DNA from: Gammaproteobacteria bacterium
Lineage (GTDB): Bacteria; Pseudomonadota; Gammaproteobacteria; Pseudomonadales; Azotimanducaceae
NCBI GenBank assembly: GCA_030432795.1
Contig: JAUILW010000108.1
Coordinates: 1-8,872 of the forward strand
Direction: 5' to 3'
Length of the DNA: 8,872 nucleotides
Part shown: positions 1-7,089 of the stretch, piece by piece
Position numbering within the stretch: position 1 is the first letter of the stretch
How the letters are laid out: the number at the start of each line of letters is the position of its first letter
Notes under the pieces: model-generated
The model's database searches: none
What the model was told of the DNA's origin: nothing
What the model saw: only the letters and a program-made list of their open reading frames with translations
Program-made: the position numbers and the translations under genes

Positions 1-2333
1 CCGGCGGCGGGCGTGGTGGCCGCAACGTAACCGTTGAGGTAAGGCGTAAGCGCACCTACGTAAAGCGGGCGGAAGCTGGTGACGGTGACGCGCCGGCGGA
101 GCAGTCCGCAGTGCCTTCGCACTCGGAGCTCGAAGCGCAGAAGATCCGCGAGGAAGAATCCCGCCGGGCGGAAGCACGCCGTCAGGAAGAAGAGGCACGC
201 CTTGAAGAAGAGCGCCGTCGCGAAGAAGCGCGCGCGCGCGAGGCCGAAGAGCGGGCTGCGGAAGAGAAAGCCCGTCAGGAGGCGGAGCAGGCCGCGCGTG
301 CGGCGGCTGAGCCCGAATCGAAGCCAGCAGATGAGCTGCAACAGGCCGCGAAAGCAGCGGTGGATGCGCAGGCTCAGAGCGCTGCCCAGGAGCGCGGCGG
401 CAAGCGGGTGCGTGGCGGCAAAGAGAAGGAGCGCGAGCGAGGCAAAGGCCGCGATGCGGGGCCTGATCGCGGGCGCCGGGAGCTCAAGCTCAAAGGTGCC
501 CGTCGCAGCCGACGACGGGGAGCCCAGCCTGCGCTGCATCTCGAACAGCACGGTGGCGAGTTCAAGCCAACGGAGTTCATCGCCCGCGAGGTGGAAGTCC
601 CGAGCGTGATCACGGTTGGCGAACTAGCTGGCAAGATGTCGGTCAAGGCCGGAGAAGTGATCAAGCAGCTGATGGGCCTTGGTGTGATGGCGACCATCAA
701 CCAGAGCATTGATCAGGACACCGCGACGCTGGTCGTCGAGGAGATGGGCCACAAGATCAAGCTCGTGCGCGATGACGCCATCGAAGCGGCACACGAAGAG
801 TCGCTGCAGATCGAAGGGGATGAAGCGTCGAGGCCGCCGGTGGTAACCGTTATGGGCCACGTCGACCACGGTAAGACTTCATTGCTCGACTATATCCGCA
901 AGAGTCGCGTGGTTAGCGGCGAAGCTGGCGGTATTACCCAGCACATCGGTGCCTATTGTGTGGACACCGATGGCGGCCTGATTACCTTCATCGACACACC
1001 TGGCCACGCGGCGTTTACAGCGATGCGTGCGCGTGGAGCGCGGGTTACCGATATCGTCATTCTCGTCGTTGCGGCCGACGATGGCGTGATGCCGCAGACG
1101 GAAGAGGCTATTCAGCACGCAAAAGCGGCCGGTGTGCCGATCATCGTTGCCATCAACAAGATGGATCTCGAGGGTGCAGACCCGGATCGCGTAACCAACG
1201 AGCTGGCGTCTAAGGACGTGGTGCCGGAATCCTGGGGCGGAGATACGCAGTTCGTTCAGATCTCTGCAATGACCGGGCAAGGCATACCGGAGCTGCTCGA
1301 AGCCATTAACCTGCAGGCAGAGCTGCTCGAGCTCAAGGCCGTACCGGATGCTCCGGGACGCGGTGTGGTGGTCGAGTCACGCCTGGATCGGGGCCGCGGG
1401 CCTGTAGCCACACTCCTCGTGCAGAACGGCACCTTGCGCAAAGGTGACGTCGTCATCGCCGGTGAGTACTACGGGCGCGTACGCGCCATGGTGAACGATA
1501 AAGGCGAGCAGGTTGATGAGGCTCCGCCGTCCACTCCGGTTGAGCTGCTGGGCCTATCCGGCACCCCGGGTGCTGGTGACGACTTCGCTGCGTCTACGGA
1601 CGAGCGCACCGCGCGGGAACTTGCGGAGTTCCGCAAGGATCGTTCGCAGGAGAAGCGTCAGGCGCTTCAGCAGGCTGCCAAGCTGGAAAACATGTTTGCG
1701 AACATGGGCGAAGGCGAGAAGCGGGTGATGAAGCTCGTGCTGAAGGCCGATGTGCGCGGCAGCCTCGAAGCCATCACGCAGGCGCTTGCGGATCTCGGTA
1801 ACGACGAGGTGCAGGTGAACGTGCTTGGTTCCGGTGTAGGTGGGATCACCGCCTCTGATGCCAACATGGCGCTCACCTACGGTGCGGTAATCTTCGGCTT
1901 CAACGTTCGCGCGGACAACGCCGCGAAGACGTTGATCGAGCGTGAGGATATGGACCTTCGCTACTACAGCGTCATCTACGAGCTGATCGACGACGTCAGA
2001 CAGGTGCTGTCGGGCATGCTCGCACCGGAAGTGCGCGAAGAGATTATTGGCACCGCAGAGGTGCGGGAAGTATTCAAGTCGCCGAAATTCGGCCAGGTGG
2101 CTGGCTGCATGGTCATTGAAGGTGCGGTGCTGCGCAGCAAACCCATTCGCGTTCTGCGTGACAACGTCGTTATCTACGAAGGTGAGTTGGAATCCCTGCG
2201 TCGGTTCAAAGATGACGTCAATGAGGTGCGTAGCGGAACCGAGTGCGGTATCGGCGTGCGCAACTACAACGACGTGCGGCCGGGTGACAAGATCGAAGTG
2301 TTCGACACGCGAGAAGTCGCCCGTCAGCTGTGA
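1..2333 (+). CDS. infB: Translation initiation factor IF-2, 5'-truncated by window edge
   Basis: IF-2 is the GTPase that brings fMet-tRNA to the 30S subunit and promotes 50S joining. The reading frame is open from base 3 with no start in view, and gives 776 visible residues. The first ones contain VTVEVRRKRTYVKR, a segment found roughly 100 residues into E. coli IF-2, so about that much is missing. Residues about 40-100 are a highly charged Glu/Arg/Ala coiled coil, followed by a basic Gly/Arg/Lys linker. The IF2_N domain lies at about 192-245. The GTPase domain has GHVDHGKT (285-292), DTPGH (331-335), NKMD (385-388) and the SAM motif (421-423). Domains II-IV follow, with FKSPKFGQVAGCMV and RVLRDNVVIYEGELESLRRF near the intact C-terminus. 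The stop overlaps the rbfA start. An internal start giving a shorter form, as in E. coli, is possible but I could not locate one. Identification is certain. Confidence 0.98.
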   Translation, partial: GGGRGGRNVTVEVRRKRTYVKRAEAGDGDAPAEQSAVPSHSELEAQKIREEESRRAEARRQEEEARLEEERRREEARAREAEERAAEEKARQEAEQAARAAAEPESKPADELQQAAKAAVDAQAQSAAQERGGKRVRGGKEKERERGKGRDAGPDRGRRELKLKGARRSRRRGAQPALHLEQHGGEFKPTEFIAREVEVPSVITVGELAGKMSVKAGEVIKQLMGLGVMATINQSIDQDTATLVVEEMGHKIKLVRDDAIEAAHEESLQIEGDEASRPPVVTVMGHVDHGKTSLLDYIRKSRVVSGEAGGITQHIGAYCVDTDGGLITFIDTPGHAAFTAMRARGARVTDIVILVVAADDGVMPQTEEAIQHAKAAGVPIIVAINKMDLEGADPDRVTNELASKDVVPESWGGDTQFVQISAMTGQGIPELLEAINLQAELLELKAVPDAPGRGVVVESRLDRGRGPVATLLVQNGTLRKGDVVIAGEYYGRVRAMVNDKGEQVDEAPPSTPVELLGLSGTPGAGDDFAASTDERTARELAEFRKDRSQEKRQALQQAAKLENMFANMGEGEKRVMKLVLKADVRGSLEAITQALADLGNDEVQVNVLGSGVGGITASDANMALTYGAVIFGFNVRADNAAKTLIEREDMDLRYYSVIYELIDDVRQVLSGMLAPEVREEIIGTAEVREVFKSPKFGQVAGCMVIEGAVLRSKPIRVLRDNVVIYEGELESLRRFKDDVNEVRSGTECGIGVRNYNDVRPGDKIEVFDTREVARQL

Positions 2334-2740
2334 GTAAGGGTTTCCAGCCAGCGACTGGCCGGGATCTGCGTGTCGGCGACTTCGTGCGCGACGAGCTTGC
2401 GCAGATTCTCCAGCGCGAGATGCGTGATCCGCGCGTTGGCATGGTCAGTGTCAACGAAGTGCGCGTGAGCAAAGACCTGTCCTTCGCGGATGTCTACGTG
2501 TCTTCGCTGGAGACGGACACCCAGGATCAGAAGGATGCGCTCGTCGCCGCGCTCGGTAATGCGGCAGGCTGGATGCGCTCGGAGCTCGCGAAGCGGCACC
2601 GTATGCGTACCACGCCGAAGCTGCGTTTCCACTACGACGACGTCGTGGATCGTGGGCCGCGCCTGGAAGCACTCATCGAGCACGCAGTGGCCAGTGACAA
2701 GCGTCAGCATGCTGACGATGAAGGCCTGGATCATGGCTAA
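2330..2740 (+). CDS. rbfA: 30S ribosome-binding factor RbfA
   Basis: RbfA is a small KH-type protein that binds the 30S subunit near the 5' helix of 16S rRNA during late maturation and cold adaptation. The 136-residue product is close to the usual length (about 133 in E. coli). It has the family N-terminus (RVGDFVRDELAQILQREMRDPRVG), the central strand with VSKDLSFADVYVS, and the late segment RTTPKLRFHYDD. The start is GTG at 2330, which overlaps the infB TGA in the sequence GTGA and so suggests translational coupling. No other start fits the conserved N-terminus. The last 8 bases overlap truB. The acidic C-terminal tail (about residues 124-136) is variable in the family. The call rests on sequence resemblance plus the conserved infB-rbfA-truB order. 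Confidence 0.96.
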   Translation: MSKGFQPATGRDLRVGDFVRDELAQILQREMRDPRVGMVSVNEVRVSKDLSFADVYVSSLETDTQDQKDALVAALGNAAGWMRSELAKRHRMRTTPKLRFHYDDVVDRGPRLEALIEHAVASDKRQHADDEGLDHG

Positions 2741-3659
2741 GCGCCGCCGGGGACGACCGGTTGACGGCTTTCTCGTTCTGGACAAGCCCCAGGGCTTGAG
2801 TTCAAGCCAGGCGGTACAAAAAGCCAAGCGCCTGTACAACGCGCAGAAAGTTGGGCACACGGGCAGCCTGGATCCCATCGCTACTGGCGTGTTGCCCCTG
2901 TGTTTCGGCGAGGCGACCAAGTTCTCTCAGTATCTGCTCGCATCGGACAAGAAGTATTGGACGCGTATCCGCCTGGGTGTATCGACTGACACCGGCGATG
3001 CGGATGGCGAGATCATCGCGGAACGCGCAGTGTCGGGCATCACCGAATGTGATGTGGAACAGGCGTTAGGGCGCTTTCGCGGCCAATTTGACCAGATACC
3101 TTCCATGTACTCGGCGATCAAGCACCAGGGGCAACCGCTGTACAAACTGGCAAGGCAGGGAGTGGAAGTAGAGCGTAAGTCCCGCCAGGTGACCGTATTC
3201 GAGAACCGCCTGGCGGCATTTGAAGGTGACACGCTGGAGCTCGAGATTCACTGCAGCAAAGGTACGTACGTGCGAACGATTGCGGAAGATCTCGGCGAAG
3301 CGCTGGGTTGCGGTGCGCATGTCATCGCGCTTCGCAGACGTGCCGCCGGCCCATTTACGGAGGATGAGCTGATCACCTTCGAAGAGATTGAAGAAGCCTG
3401 CAGTCAGCGTGCTGGCGATGGTCTTCTGCAGCCCATCGAAAACGCCGTGCGTATGTGGCCTAAACTGGTTCTGGAGGAGTCCTCCGCCTACTATCTAAGG
3501 CAGGGACAGCCGGTTATAGTGCCGCGCGCACCCACCGGCGGCTTCGTTCGCCTGGCTGCGCGCTGCGCCGATGACGGTGATCGTTTCATCGGCGTTGGAG
3601 AAGTTCTGGACGACGGGCGCGTGGCGCCGCGTCGTCTTCTTGCGAACGTACAACTGTAA
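2733..3659 (+). CDS. truB: tRNA pseudouridine(55) synthase TruB
   Basis: TruB converts U55 in the T-loop of tRNAs to pseudouridine and also acts as a tRNA-folding chaperone. The product is 308 residues, close to the E. coli length. The catalytic motif GHTGSLDP places the nucleophilic aspartate at residue 47. Other family segments are DGFLVLDKPQG (11-21), GEATKFSQYLL, QIPSMYSAIKHQG, LEIHCSKGTYVRT and a C-terminal PUA-like region ending in GRVAPRRLL. I chose ATG 2733 because MAKRRRGRPVDG matches the start of E. coli TruB, and because GAAGG at 2720-2724 lies 8 bases upstream. ATG 2718 is possible, but that ribosome-binding sequence would then fall inside the gene. The frame stays open much further upstream, inside rbfA, but that part is not TruB. 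The gene overlaps the end of rbfA by 8 bases, which fits translational coupling. Confidence 0.97.
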   Translation: MAKRRRGRPVDGFLVLDKPQGLSSSQAVQKAKRLYNAQKVGHTGSLDPIATGVLPLCFGEATKFSQYLLASDKKYWTRIRLGVSTDTGDADGEIIAERAVSGITECDVEQALGRFRGQFDQIPSMYSAIKHQGQPLYKLARQGVEVERKSRQVTVFENRLAAFEGDTLELEIHCSKGTYVRTIAEDLGEALGCGAHVIALRRRAAGPFTEDELITFEEIEEACSQRAGDGLLQPIENAVRMWPKLVLEESSAYYLRQGQPVIVPRAPTGGFVRLAARCADDGDRFIGVGEVLDDGRVAPRRLLANVQL

Positions 3660-3710
3660 ATATGCGCGGTTGCACGGCTCGCTTACTTTCAACTCAAGCA
3701 TATTAGGAGA
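3659..3710 (+). promoter_or_regulatory. rpsO leader with inverted repeat ending at the Shine-Dalgarno
   Basis: The 59-bp truB-rpsO gap contains a perfect 7-bp inverted repeat. AATATGC (3659-3665) can pair with GCATATT (3698-3704), leaving a loop of 32 bases. The second arm directly abuts the rpsO ribosome-binding sequence AGGAGA (3705-3710), which is 8 bases from the ATG. In E. coli, S15 represses its own mRNA through a folded leader, so a comparable element here is plausible. The pairing is short and its loop is long, so it may be chance. I saw no convincing -35/-10 pair in the gap. Confidence 0.3.
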
Positions 3711-3718
3711 CGTTAAAC

Positions 3719-3988
3719 ATGGCACTGAGTGCACAATCCAAGGCCGATATCATCAAGGACTACCAGACCGAAGATGGTGATACAGGCTCTCCTGAAGTAC
3801 AGGTTGCGTTGTTGACGCACAATATCAATGGTCTGCAGGAGCACTTTCGTGCTCACAAGAAAGATCATCACTCCCGTCGTGGGCTCATTCGCATGGTTAA
3901 CCAACGCAGAAAGCTGTTGGACTACCTGAAGAAGAAAGATGCCGACCGCTATGCAACGCTGATCAAGCGTCTCGGCCTGCGCCGGTAA
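3719..3988 (+). CDS. rpsO: 30S ribosomal protein S15
   Basis: S15 is a primary binder of the central domain of 16S rRNA (helices 20-22 junction) and forms an intersubunit bridge to 23S rRNA. The product is 89 residues, the same length as E. coli S15. Family residues are all present: DTGSPEVQVALLT (21-33), and HKKDHHSRRGL (46-56) with the rRNA-contacting D49 and S52. QRRKLLDYLKKKD and the terminal RLGLRR also match. ATG 3719 has a strong AGGAGA 8 bases upstream. It sits between truB (59-bp gap) and pnp (47-bp gap), the usual gammaproteobacterial order. S15 autoregulates in E. coli; a possible leader structure here is listed separately. Confidence 0.98.
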   Translation: MALSAQSKADIIKDYQTEDGDTGSPEVQVALLTHNINGLQEHFRAHKKDHHSRRGLIRMVNQRRKLLDYLKKKDADRYATLIKRLGLRR

Positions 3989-4023
3989 AACTGCTGGAAT
4001 TTGAAGAAAGAAGATAGATAGAG

Positions 4024-4038
4024 AAAGGAAACGTTTTG
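4024..4038 (+). promoter_or_regulatory. Ribosome-binding site that fixes the TTG start of pnp
   Basis: AAAGGA (4024-4029) lies 6 bases before TTG 4036. An in-frame TAG at 4015 closes the frame upstream, and no ATG or GTG lies between that stop and the TTG. The protein from this TTG begins NPIRKEVQFGEHTL, matching the conserved N-terminus of PNPase. The first in-frame ATG is about 30 codons inside the first RNase PH domain. TTG is therefore the only start that fits both the signal and the protein family. Confidence 0.85.
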
Positions 4039-6129
4039 AATCCAATTAGAAAGGAAGTGCAATTCGGCGAGCACACGCTGGTCCTGGAGACCGGCAAAAT
4101 CGCCAGGCAAGCAACCGGTGCGGTAATGGTATCCATGGGCGACACCATGGTTTTGGCAACTGTCGTCGGTGCAAGAACAGCAAACCCGAACCAGAGCTTT
4201 TTCCCGCTCACAGTGAACTATCAGGAAAAGACCTATGCGGCGGGCAAGATCCCCGGCGGTTTTTTCCGTCGTGAAGGGCGCCCAAGCGAGAAAGAAACGC
4301 TCACCTGTCGCCTGATCGACCGGCCGATTCGTCCGTTGTTCCCCAAAGGTTTCATGAATGAAGTGCAGGTCATCCTCACGGTCATGAGCGCGGACAAGGA
4401 CCAGGACCCGGACATAGCGGCAATGGTTGGCGCATCTGCAGCGCTTGCGGTGTCGGGCATTCCATTTGCTGGCCCCATCGGCGGCGCGCGCGTGGGCTAC
4501 ATCGATGGCAACTACGTGCTCAATCCCGGTTATGCGGCACTCGAAAGCTCCATGCTGCACATGGTGGTGGCAGGCACGAAAGATGCCGTTCTGATGGTCG
4601 AGAGTGAGGCGAACTGCCTCAGCGAAGACGAGATGCTCGGTGCGGTTCTATTCGGGCACATGGAGATGCAGAAGGTCATCTCGGTGATCGAGGAACTTGC
4701 TGCAGAGGCAGGCAAGCCGCGCTGGGAGTTTGCACCGCAACCCGAGAACGTAGCACTCGCCGAAGCGGTTGCCGCTGCGGTGAAAGCCGAACTTGGTGAG
4801 GCATATCGCATTACTGACAAGATGGCGCGCCAGGATCGTGTGAGCGAGCTACGGGCCAAGGCTATGGAGCTCAGCGAAGGAGAAAACGCGCAGTTCTCCG
4901 CATCCGACGTGGGTGGCGCGTTCTCCAAGCTCGAGAAAGCCATCGTTCGGGATCGTGTGCTGGACGGCGCCCCTCGTATCGATGGGCGTGACCTGCGCAC
5001 GGTGCGCCCAATCGCCGTAGAGGTCGGTATTCTGCCGAAGGCACATGGCTCAGCACTTTTCACACGCGGTGAAACCCAAGCCATCGTTGCCGCCACCCTT
5101 GGCACGCAGCGCGATGCGGCGATGATCGACGCGCTTGAAGGCACCTATAAAGATGCCTTCATGTTGCACTACAACTTCCCCCCGTACAGCGTGGGCGAAG
5201 CAGGCTTCATGGGCGGGCCGAAGCGGCGCGAGATCGGCCACGGCCGTCTTGCTCGACGTGGTGTGGCGGCACTCCTGCCCAACGAAGAGGAGTTTCCCTA
5301 CACACTGCGTGTGGTTTCGGAAATTACCGAGTCGAACGGATCGAGCTCGATGGCGAGCGTGTGTGGTACGTCTCTGGCGCTGATGGATGCGGGTATTCCG
5401 ATCAAGGCGGCGGTTGCTGGCGTTGCCATGGGCCTCGTGAAGGACGGCAACCGCTATGCGGTACTCACGGACATTCTCGGTGACGAAGATCACCTGGGCG
5501 ATATGGACTTCAAAGTTGCAGGTACGGCGCAAGGCGTTACCGCGCTGCAGATGGACATCAAGATCCAGGGCATCACCGAAGAGATCATGGAGGCTGCCCT
5601 GCAGCAGGCCAATGAAGCGCGGCTGCATATTCTCAACGAGATGAACAAAGTCATCTCCGAGCCACGTGCTGAGTTCGCCGAAAACGCGCCCATCGTCACC
5701 ACGATGAAGGTTCATCCGGACAAGATCCGCGACATCATCGGCAAGGGTGGCGCGACTATTCGTGGCATCGTTGAGGAGAGCGGCGCGGAAATCGATATCG
5801 AGGACGATGGTACCGTGAAGATCTTCGCGACCACGCCTGAGTCGCGGGCCATTGCAACCGGCCGTATCGAAGAGATTACCGCCGAAGCGGAAGTCGGAAG
5901 AATCTATGAGGGTCGCGTGGAACGCATTGTCGACTTCGGCGCCTTCATTGCCATCCTGCCTGGCAAGGACGGCTTGCTGCACATATCTCAGATTGCCGAA
6001 GAGCGGGTTGAGAAAGTCACTGACTACCTGGAAGAGGGTCAGATGGTGCGGGTGGTAGTGCTCGATGTTGACCAGCGTGGCCGCATCAAGCTCTCCATGA
6101 AGGAAGTTGCGAACTACGAATCTGCCTGA
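4036..6129 (+). CDS. pnp: Polyribonucleotide nucleotidyltransferase (PNPase)
   Basis: PNPase is a trimeric 3'-5' exoribonuclease that uses phosphate to release nucleoside diphosphates. It works in mRNA decay, often with RNase E and an RNA helicase. The 697-residue product has the full domain order: first RNase PH domain (about 10-145, with FFRREGRPSE and LIDRPIRPLFP), helical linker, second RNase PH domain (about 310-540), KH domain (about 554-600, GKGG at 569-572) and S1 domain (about 619-690). Phosphate-binding serines S436-S438 and the catalytic residues D485, D491 and K493 line up with E. coli S437-S439, D486, D492 and K494. The protein ends six residues or so after S1 and lacks the low-complexity tail of E. 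coli PNPase. The start is TTG. A strong terminator follows 26 bases after the stop, so pnp ends the operon. Confidence 0.98.
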   Translation: MNPIRKEVQFGEHTLVLETGKIARQATGAVMVSMGDTMVLATVVGARTANPNQSFFPLTVNYQEKTYAAGKIPGGFFRREGRPSEKETLTCRLIDRPIRPLFPKGFMNEVQVILTVMSADKDQDPDIAAMVGASAALAVSGIPFAGPIGGARVGYIDGNYVLNPGYAALESSMLHMVVAGTKDAVLMVESEANCLSEDEMLGAVLFGHMEMQKVISVIEELAAEAGKPRWEFAPQPENVALAEAVAAAVKAELGEAYRITDKMARQDRVSELRAKAMELSEGENAQFSASDVGGAFSKLEKAIVRDRVLDGAPRIDGRDLRTVRPIAVEVGILPKAHGSALFTRGETQAIVAATLGTQRDAAMIDALEGTYKDAFMLHYNFPPYSVGEAGFMGGPKRREIGHGRLARRGVAALLPNEEEFPYTLRVVSEITESNGSSSMASVCGTSLALMDAGIPIKAAVAGVAMGLVKDGNRYAVLTDILGDEDHLGDMDFKVAGTAQGVTALQMDIKIQGITEEIMEAALQQANEARLHILNEMNKVISEPRAEFAENAPIVTTMKVHPDKIRDIIGKGGATIRGIVEESGAEIDIEDDGTVKIFATTPESRAIATGRIEEITAEAEVGRIYEGRVERIVDFGAFIAILPGKDGLLHISQIAEERVEKVTDYLEEGQMVRVVVLDVDQRGRIKLSMKEVANYESA

Positions 6130-6155
6130 TCGGGCAGCGTCGTTATGAGGTAGTG

Positions 6156-6195
6156 AACGCCTCTTCACCGAAAGGTGAAGAGGCGTTTTCGTTTG
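6156..6195 (+). terminator. Intrinsic terminator of the infB-pnp operon
   Basis: A perfect 14-bp stem (AACGCCTCTTCACC, 6156-6169, with its complement at 6174-6187) is closed by a GAAA tetraloop at 6170-6173. The + strand then reads TTTTCGTTTG, counting the stem's last two Ts, which is a good U-rich tail. It starts 26 bases after the pnp stop. On the - strand the stem is followed by GTTCACTACC, a poor U-tract, so it should terminate the dksA-side transcript only weakly unless other factors help. Confidence 0.93.
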
Positions 6196-6209
6196 TTGCC
6201 TTAGTGAGC

Positions 6210-6280
6210 AGCGCTCATCGGCTAGCGATAGCGCTCGTCAGCTAGCGATAGCGCTCGTCAGCTAGCGATAGCGCTCGTCC
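6210..6280. repeat. Three tandem copies of a 20-bp unit, plus a decayed fourth copy
   Basis: The unit GCTAGCGATAGCGCTCGTCA occurs head to tail at 6221-6240, 6241-6260 and 6261-6280. The first two copies are identical and the third differs only in its last base. AGCGCTCATC at 6210-6219 matches part of the unit at 9 of 10 bases and looks like a decayed further copy. Each unit contains AGCG-ATAG-CGCT, able to form a tiny hairpin, and the palindrome GCTAGC. The copy at 6261-6280 supplies the last codons (DERYR) and the TAG stop of the dksA-family gene on the - strand. The other copies lie in its 3' untranslated region, before the pnp terminator. Confidence 0.95.
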
Positions 6281-7089
6281 GTGCCGCGTTCGCCGAAATG
6301 ACGCTCGGTCATCTCGTGGCGCTCCTGCGCTTCCAGGCACAAGGTTGCGATCGGCCGTGCTTCCAGACGTCTGAGGCCAATTTCCTCGCCGGTTTCTTCA
6401 CAGTAGCCGTAGCTGCCGTCCTCAACGCGGGCAAGTGCCGCATCGATCTTGCGAAGCAGCTTGCGCTCGCGGTCGCGCGTACGCAGTTCGAGGCCGAATT
6501 CAGACTCTTGCGTTGCGCGGTCGTTGGGATCCGGAAAGTTTGACGGCTCGTCCTGGAGATGATGGATGGTGCGGTCCACCTCTTCCATCAGCTCGCGTTT
6601 CCAGTTGAGCAGAATCTCACGAAAATGGCTGAGCTGTTGATCGCTCATGTACTCTTCGTCGGGACTGAGCTTGTAAGGTTGGACGCCGTGGATGGGTCCT
6701 AGCAGAACATCGGGTTGAGCGGATTGATTTGCCGCCGACTGCGCACTCGTGCTCACTTTTGCTTTGGTTACCTTCTTGGTTGGTGGGCTGGCAGCAGCTT
6801 TCTTCTTGGCTGCTGGGGACTTCTTGGATTGCGTTGCAGTACTGTTCGCCGCCTTCTCTGTCTTCTTCGCTGGCACTTTTGATGTAGGCACCTTTTTCTT
6901 CGCCGCTGTTTTCTTAGCGGCCGGTTTCTCTGGTGCCGTTGCCTTCGCGGCGGCTTTCTTAGCAGCCGTCTTCTTAGCAGCGGGCTTCTTCACCGCCGTC
7001 GTTTTGGCTTTGGCAGATGCAGAATTTTTGTTGGCTACAGCCTTCTTCTTTGTGGCTGGAGCCTTCGCTGTTTTCTTCTTTGCAGCCAT
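6262..7089 (-). CDS. dksA: DksA-family RNA polymerase-binding regulator with Lys/Ala-rich N-terminal tail
   Basis: DksA enters the RNA polymerase secondary channel and, with ppGpp, shifts promoter activity (for example down at rRNA and ribosomal protein promoters). Residues about 130-275 align with all of E. coli DksA at a constant offset of 116: GVQPY, EEYMSDQQLSHFR, then the coiled coil with the tip FPDPNDRA. The tip residues D187, D190 and A192 equal E. coli D71, D74 and A76. Of the four zinc cysteines, C230 and C251 remain, but the other two are T233 and A254. Residues 1-127 form a low-complexity tail with 36 Lys, 38 Ala, no Arg and three acidic residues, resembling histone H1 tails or AlgP. 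KPAAKKTAAKK occurs twice (35-45 and 55-65). AGGA lies 9 bases before ATG 7089. I saw no internal start that would make a tail-free core. It could be the main DksA or a paralogue; the gene symbol is by family. Confidence 0.9.
   Translation of the reverse strand: MAAKKKTAKAPATKKKAVANKNSASAKAKTTAVKKPAAKKTAAKKAAAKATAPEKPAAKKTAAKKKVPTSKVPAKKTEKAANSTATQSKKSPAAKKKAAASPPTKKVTKAKVSTSAQSAANQSAQPDVLLGPIHGVQPYKLSPDEEYMSDQQLSHFREILLNWKRELMEEVDRTIHHLQDEPSNFPDPNDRATQESEFGLELRTRDRERKLLRKIDAALARVEDGSYGYCEETGEEIGLRRLEARPIATLCLEAQERHEMTERHFGERGTDERYR

Noticed and set aside
79..609. Arg-rich 176-codon frame in the infB 5' region
   Set aside because: It is the +1 frame of the Glu/Arg coiled-coil region of infB; the infB frame matches IF-2 throughout.
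2490..2732. Upstream extension of the truB frame inside rbfA
   Set aside because: The extension reads rbfA out of frame and is not TruB-like; MAKRRRGRPVDG at 2733 matches the family start.
3670..3706. TTGCAC and TATTAG as an rpsO promoter
   Set aside because: The spacing is about 25 bases, too long for a sigma-70 promoter, and both hexamers are weak.
5050..6168. Long open frame (372 codons) on the - strand opposite pnp
   Set aside because: It is an antisense shadow of pnp. The composition (many His, Arg, Asn) is typical of a reversed coding frame, there is no recognisable family, and pnp on the other strand is beyond doubt.
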